Origin: CAYTZH01 sp964442285 | GTDB lineage: Bacteria; Myxococcota_A; UBA9160; JAFDET01 | Direction of reading: 5' to 3' | Assembly (NCBI GenBank): GCA_964442285.1 | Contig: CAYTZH010000020.1 | Location: 1-64,000 of the forward strand | DNA length: 64,000 nucleotides | Shown: positions 60,449-64,000 of the stretch, one piece after another | How the letters are laid out: each line of letters opens with the position of its first letter | Position numbering within the stretch: the stretch's first letter is position 1 | Notes under the pieces: model-generated | What the model saw: the letters and a program-made list of their open reading frames with translations, nothing else | The model's database searches: none | Told to the model about the DNA's origin: nothing | Program-made: the position numbers and the translations under genes

Positions 60449-61660
60449 CTAGCCGTGGGCCGCCACCGCCTCCTCGAGCGACATCCCCTCCTCGATGCGG
60501 CGCTTGTTGCGGACCACGGCCGCCGGGCGGTTCCAGGCCAGCACCGCGGTCAGCTTCCCCGCCCTGCCGAACAGCGCCGCGAAGCGGCGCTCCTCGAGGC
60601 TGCCCTGGACGATGCGCATCTCGTCGTCGGGCCCGATCCGCCCGGCGAGCTGGATCTTGCGGTCGTACTGGTCCGACCAGAAGTAGGGCACGGGCGCGAA
60701 GGGCGCGACGGGCCCCTCGCCGGCGAGGAGCCGCGAGGCGGCGGCCTCCGCCTGCTCCACCGCGTGGGTCCAGTGCTCGATCCGGACCGGGGCGCCGAGC
60801 GTCCGGTGGTGCCAGCGCGCCACGTCACCCGCCGCCACCACCCCCGGCGCGGCGAGACAGGTCTCGTCGCACACGACCCCGTCGTCGAGCTGCAGCCCCG
60901 AGTCCGCGAGCCAGCCCACGGCCGGTCGCACGCCGATGCCCAGGACCACGACGTCCGCCGGCAGGCGCCGGCCGTCGGCGAGGCGCACCGCCTCCACCCC
61001 GGCCTCGCCCTCGAGGGCTTCGACCGATGCGCCGCAGTGCAGCTCGACGCCGTGGTCCCGATGCAGCGCGCCCACCAGCTCGCCCATGGCCCGGGGCAGC
61101 CGCTGCGCCAGGGGGAAGGGCAGGGCCTCCACCATGGCGACCTCGAGGCCCCGCTCGCGGCAGGTCGCGGCGACCTCGCCGCCGATGAAGCCCGCGCCGA
61201 TCACGACGACCCGGGGCGACCGCTCGAGCGCGCCGCGCAGGGCCAGGGCGTCGTCGAGGGTCCGGAGCACGTGGACCCCGGAACGCCCCTCGGTGTCGGG
61301 CAGCCGCACGGGGGTGCCGCCCGTGGCGATCACCAGGCCGTCGAAGGCAAGCGACGGCGGGCCGCCCGCACCCTCCAGGTGGACCTCCCGCGCCGCCAGG
61401 TCGAGTCCCGTGGCCCGGGTGCCCAGGTGCAGGTCGAGGGCCAGGTCCGCGTACTTGTCCGCGGGGCGCAGCAGGATCTGGTCGGGCGCCATGCGCCCGG
61501 CCAGCAGCTGCTTCGACAGCGGCGGGCGGTCGTAGGGCAGATGCGGCTCGGCGCCCACGAGGGCGAGCCGGCCCTCGTAGCCCAGCCGGCGCAGGGCCTC
61601 GGCGGCCCGCAGCCCGGCCAGGGAGGCCCCCACCACCACCACGGATTGCAGCGTGCCCAT
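60449..61660 (-). CDS. Class I ferredoxin reductase-like FAD/NAD oxidoreductase
   Basis: A 403-residue flavoprotein of the BphA4/CamA/rubredoxin-reductase type. FAD site VVVVGASLAGLRAAEALRRLGYEG; LPYDRPPLSKQLLAG is the usual active-site region; NAD site VVVIGAGFIGGEVAATCRERG; APGVVAAGDVARWHH is the second FAD motif; the C-terminal YFWSDQYDRKIQLAG domain is standard. It could supply electrons to a P450 or Rieske oxygenase through a ferredoxin. It is 8 bases downstream of PhoU on the same strand. Confidence 0.93.
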   Translation of the reverse strand: MGTLQSVVVVGASLAGLRAAEALRRLGYEGRLALVGAEPHLPYDRPPLSKQLLAGRMAPDQILLRPADKYADLALDLHLGTRATGLDLAAREVHLEGAGGPPSLAFDGLVIATGGTPVRLPDTEGRSGVHVLRTLDDALALRGALERSPRVVVIGAGFIGGEVAATCRERGLEVAMVEALPFPLAQRLPRAMGELVGALHRDHGVELHCGASVEALEGEAGVEAVRLADGRRLPADVVVLGIGVRPAVGWLADSGLQLDDGVVCDETCLAAPGVVAAGDVARWHHRTLGAPVRIEHWTHAVEQAEAAASRLLAGEGPVAPFAPVPYFWSDQYDRKIQLAGRIGPDDEMRIVQGSLEERRFAALFGRAGKLTAVLAWNRPAAVVRNKRRIEEGMSLEEAVAAHG

Positions 61661-61668
61661 GCGTCCGC

Positions 61669-62343
61669 TCAGTGTCCGTGCCGGGCGAGCTTGGCCGCGT
61701 GGCGGACGATCTTCGCCTCGGCCAGGAAGATCACCTCTTCGGCGATGTTGGTGGCGTGGTCGCTGACCCGCTCCAGGTGCTTGGCGATGAGGATCAGGTC
61801 GACCTCCTGGGCGGTGTACTCCGGATGGGAGCCCGCCTCGGCGATGGCGTCTCGAATCAGCGAGTCCTCCAGATCGTCTATCGCATCGTCGGCACCGAGG
61901 ACGCTGCGGGCCTTGTCCGCGTCGGTCTCGGAGAACGAGTCGAGGGCCTGGCGCAGGATCCGGCGGGTCTGGTCCGCGAGCTCCGCCAGCCGGGGCGGCG
62001 GTCGGACGGCCGGACGCTCCGCGAGGCGGGTGGCGCTCTTCGCGATGTTGCGCGCGAGGTCACCCACCCGCTCGAGGTCGGTGGCCATGGTGCGGATGGC
62101 GAGCACGCGGCGCAGATCGGCGGCGACGGGCGCCTGGAGGGCGAGGGCCTTGGTGACCTGCTCGTCGATGGTGACGTCGAGGCGGTCGATGGCGAGGTCG
62201 TCCTTCTGGACGGCCCGGGCCAGCTGCGCGTTGCGCTCCCAGACCGACCGCAGGGCCTTGGCGAGGATCGTCTCGGCAAGGCTCCCCATGCGCAGCAGGC
62301 TCTCTCGCAGCTCGCCCAGGAGCGGGTCGACCGTGCGCCTCAT
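61669..62343 (-). CDS. phoU: Phosphate transport regulator PhoU
   Basis: A 224-residue PhoU with two three-helix bundle repeats. The metal-binding signatures are ATDLERVGDLARNIAK and AKHLERVSDHATNIAEEV. ATG at 62343 follows CGAGGAG. It is divergent from pstS rather than at the end of a pst-phoU operon; a gap and a repeat lie between. It normally links the Pst transporter to PhoR signalling. Confidence 0.94.
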   Translation of the reverse strand: MRRTVDPLLGELRESLLRMGSLAETILAKALRSVWERNAQLARAVQKDDLAIDRLDVTIDEQVTKALALQAPVAADLRRVLAIRTMATDLERVGDLARNIAKSATRLAERPAVRPPPRLAELADQTRRILRQALDSFSETDADKARSVLGADDAIDDLEDSLIRDAIAEAGSHPEYTAQEVDLILIAKHLERVSDHATNIAEEVIFLAEAKIVRHAAKLARHGH

Positions 62344-62378
62344 CGGCTCCTCGTGCTCCGCTTCGCGCCCCGCCCGAC

Positions 62379-62588
62379 CCCCGGGCGCAGATCCGCGAGA
62401 ATCCCCGGGCGCAGATCCGCAAGAGTCGCTGCANNNNNNNNNNNNNNNNNNNNNNNNNNNNNNNNNNNNNNNNNNNNNNNNNNNNNNNNNNNNNNNNNNN
62501 NNNNNNNNNNNNNNNNNNNNNNNNNNNNNNNNNCCCCGGGCGCAGATCCGCGAGAATCCCCGGGCGCAGATCCGCAAGAGTCGCTGCA
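62379..62588. repeat. Exact 55-bp direct repeat on both sides of a scaffold gap
   Basis: 62379-62433 and 62534-62588 are identical over 55 bases. Each copy itself holds two similar 24-bp units beginning CCCCGGGCGCAGATCCGC. The 100-N run lies exactly between. Two readings are possible: a real tandem array, or two contig ends overlapping by a k-mer (55 is a common assembler k value). The surrounding interval 62344-62816 has no supported gene. Confidence 0.93.
62434..62533. other. Assembly gap (100 N)
   Basis: Exactly 100 N between identical 55-bp flanks. The gap length is a placeholder. ORFs that cross it are artefacts. Confidence 0.98.
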
Positions 62589-62728
62589 AGGGTTCTACCG
62601 TGCGAAGGTTCCCCCCCCCCTGGGGCGGCGGCGCTGGAGCCCCGTGCAAAGTACCGCTAAACCTGCCGTCCTGTATGACCGGTCCGTGACGGGAGCGAAA
62701 CGGAACCACCACACGTGACTACCACATT

Positions 62729-62768
62729 CTCGTCACGCAAACGTCGCAACAGTGACGTGATCGCGACA
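62729..62768. promoter_or_regulatory. Possible degenerate Pho-box-like repeat upstream of pstS
   Basis: Four 7-base blocks CTCGTCA, AACGTCG, AGTGACG and CGCGACA recur every 11 bases, the helical period used by PhoB boxes, 50-90 bases before the PstS ATG. The match to the enterobacterial CTGTCAT sequence is poor, so this rests on spacing and gene context. Confidence 0.25.
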
Positions 62769-62816
62769 ATCCGCGAAACGATGCTCCGCCCCGCGCGGCG
62801 CAAGAGTGGGGGATCG

Positions 62817-63794
62817 ATGCGACGCCTGACTGCCTTCTCCGCGCTGGCCCTGGCCGCCCTCGTCCCGCTTCCGCGATCCGCCGCCGGCCAGCCGGTCCAG
62901 GTCGATCCCGCGATTCCCGCCTACCAGAAGATGAGCGGCGTCGCGGGCAACCTCAACTCGATCGGCTCCGACACCCTCAACAACCTGATGACGTTCTGGG
63001 CGGAGGGCTTCCGCAAGCAGTACCCGAACGTGCGCATCCAGATCGAGGGCAAGGGCTCCTCCACGGCGCCGCCGGCCCTGATCTCCGGGACGGCGCAGGT
63101 GGGCCCCATGAGCCGGCCCATGAAGGATACCGAGATCGACGAGTTCGAGCGGCGATTCGGCTACAAGCCGACGGAGATTCGCGCCGCGGTCGACGCCCTG
63201 GCCGTGTTCGTCCACAAGGACAACCCGCTGGAGAAGCTCACCCTGGCCCAGGTCGACGCCATGTTCTCGAAGACCCGGCGCTGCGGGGCCACCGCGCCCC
63301 TCGACCGCTGGGGCGATCTGGGTCTCGACGGCACCTGGAACGGCCGGCTGATCAGCCTCTACGGCCGCAACTCCGCCTCGGGGACCTACGGCTACTTCAA
63401 GAGCGAGGCGCTCTGCAAGGGCGACTTCCGGGACGAGGTGAAGGAGCAGCCGGGCTCGGCCTCGGTGGTGCAGGGCATCAACGAGGACGTGGCCGGGATC
63501 GGCTACAGCGGCATCGGCTACAGCACCTCGGGCGTCCGGGCCGTCGCGCTTGCCCGGGACACCGCCGGTCCCTACGGAACCACCCGCTCCGAGGACGTCT
63601 ACTCGGGGCGATATCCCCTCGCGCGCTTTCTGTACCTCTACATCAACAAGGTTCCGAACCAGTCCCTGGACCCGCTGGTTCGCGCCTTCATCCAGTTCGT
63701 GCTGTCGCGCGAGGGACAGCAGATCGTGGTGAAGGACGGCTATCTGCCGCTGCCGAAGGCGGTGGTCGACGCGGAGCTGGCCAAGCTGGAGTAG
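62817..63794 (+). CDS. pstS: Phosphate-binding periplasmic protein PstS
   Basis: A 325-residue secreted protein. The signal peptide (MRRLTAFSALALAALVPLP...) starts at ATG 62817 behind GGGGGA; an upstream in-frame ATG at 62715 would place charged sequence before it. Phosphate-binding loop: GKGSSTAPPALISGTAQVGPMSRPM; SLYGRNSASGTYGYFKSEAL is the second binding region. Delivers phosphate to PstCAB. Followed 9 bases later by the pstC start. Confidence 0.93.
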   Translation: MRRLTAFSALALAALVPLPRSAAGQPVQVDPAIPAYQKMSGVAGNLNSIGSDTLNNLMTFWAEGFRKQYPNVRIQIEGKGSSTAPPALISGTAQVGPMSRPMKDTEIDEFERRFGYKPTEIRAAVDALAVFVHKDNPLEKLTLAQVDAMFSKTRRCGATAPLDRWGDLGLDGTWNGRLISLYGRNSASGTYGYFKSEALCKGDFRDEVKEQPGSASVVQGINEDVAGIGYSGIGYSTSGVRAVALARDTAGPYGTTRSEDVYSGRYPLARFLYLYINKVPNQSLDPLVRAFIQFVLSREGQQIVVKDGYLPLPKAVVDAELAKLE

Positions 63795-63803
63795 CGTGAG
63801 CGC

Positions 63804-64000
63804 GTGGCGACCCTCGATCCCCCCCTGAACGCCGAGACCCGCCGGCGCGCCGCGGCTGCGGCGGCGACGGCGACCCGGCGCGTCGTCCTGGAACGCCTCG
63901 CGAGCTGGGTGGTGATCGGCGGCGGGGTCGGCGTCATCGCCAGCATCCTGGGCATCCTGGCCTTCCTGGTGATCGAGGTGCTGCCCCTGATGGCCTCGCC
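63804..64000 (+). CDS. pstC: Phosphate ABC transporter permease PstC, N-terminus (3' partial)
   Basis: Open reading frame from GTG 63804 to the window edge, 65 codons. An Arg/Ala-rich cytoplasmic start (TRRRAAAAAT, RRVVLERLASW) leads into the first membrane helix, VVIGGGVGVIASILGILAFLVIEVLP. This start pattern is standard for PstC downstream of PstS. An earlier GTG at 63796 reaches a stop after ten codons. The gene continues beyond the window. Confidence 0.72.
   Translation, partial: MATLDPPLNAETRRRAAAAAATATRRVVLERLASWVVIGGGVGVIASILGILAFLVIEVLPLMAS

Overview
The window is very GC-rich (about 70% or more by eye), gene-dense and strand-switching. Many genes are joined by 4-base start/stop overlaps, and GTG and TTG starts are common. 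The mix is an aryl-polyene-type pigment cluster, a PEP-CTERM protein beside two giant TPR proteins, many BamE-like lipoproteins, acyl-CoA catabolism, P450 and flavin monooxygenase genes, and a Pst phosphate system. This points to a Gram-negative, deltaproteobacteria-like lineage such as Myxococcota or Binatota. That is an inference; no rRNA or marker gene is present. Two 100-N gaps show it is a scaffold.

Layout. 1-2.5 kb: 5'-truncated hybrid histidine kinase. 2.5-6.3 kb: histone-like basic protein, SGNH hydrolase, three tandem homologous lipoproteins and a fourth unrelated lipoprotein. 6.4-29.8 kb: the main system, a large aryl polyene / flexirubin / xanthomonadin-like cluster. It has a UbiE-type methyltransferase, an aromatic ammonia-lyase, a CrtI-like oxidoreductase, two flavin halogenase-like proteins, two ACPs, two adenylating ligases (one fused to a dehydratase), a condensation-like acyltransferase, another FAD oxidoreductase, a DUF3261-like lipoprotein, an MMPL exporter, a LolA-like carrier, two membrane acyltransferases, a GT2, an ApeP-like dehydratase, a COG4648-like membrane protein, a ketosynthase-like partner and one full ketosynthase. 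No ketoreductase, second full ketosynthase or thioesterase is seen inside it.

29.9-38.2 kb: small secreted protein, P450/TetR divergent pair, SLOG-like protein, a four-gene catabolic operon (Baeyer-Villiger-type monooxygenase, acyl-CoA dehydrogenase, APH-type kinase, SDR) and a SnoaL-like protein. 38.3-43.0 kb: GH2 beta-galactosidase and a small-domain methyltransferase. 43.1-51.7 kb: secreted orphan behind a near-consensus sigma54 promoter, ABM monooxygenase, unknown protein, membrane-bound class III cyclase, Lys-rich lipoprotein, MBL hydrolase, acetoacetyl-CoA synthetase and a polytopic membrane protein. 51.7-57.7 kb: two coupled TPR proteins and a PEP-CTERM protein. 57.8-60.3 kb: two DUF4097-like proteins and a PadR regulator. 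60.4-64 kb: ferredoxin-reductase-like flavoprotein, PhoU, and PstS with the start of PstC.

How the pigment genes would work together (inferred from described aryl polyene systems): the lyase deaminates Tyr or Phe (or His) to an aryl-acrylic acid, a ligase loads it on an ACP, the ketosynthase and hot-dog dehydratases extend the polyene, the methyltransferase and flavoproteins decorate the ring, acyltransferases and the GT2 attach the product to a lipid, and LolA/MMPL/lipoprotein move it to the outer membrane. Regulatory features include several -10-like hexamers 6-8 bases before start codons without Shine-Dalgarno sequences (possible leaderless mRNAs), two palindromic operator candidates, and short tandem repeats at gene ends.
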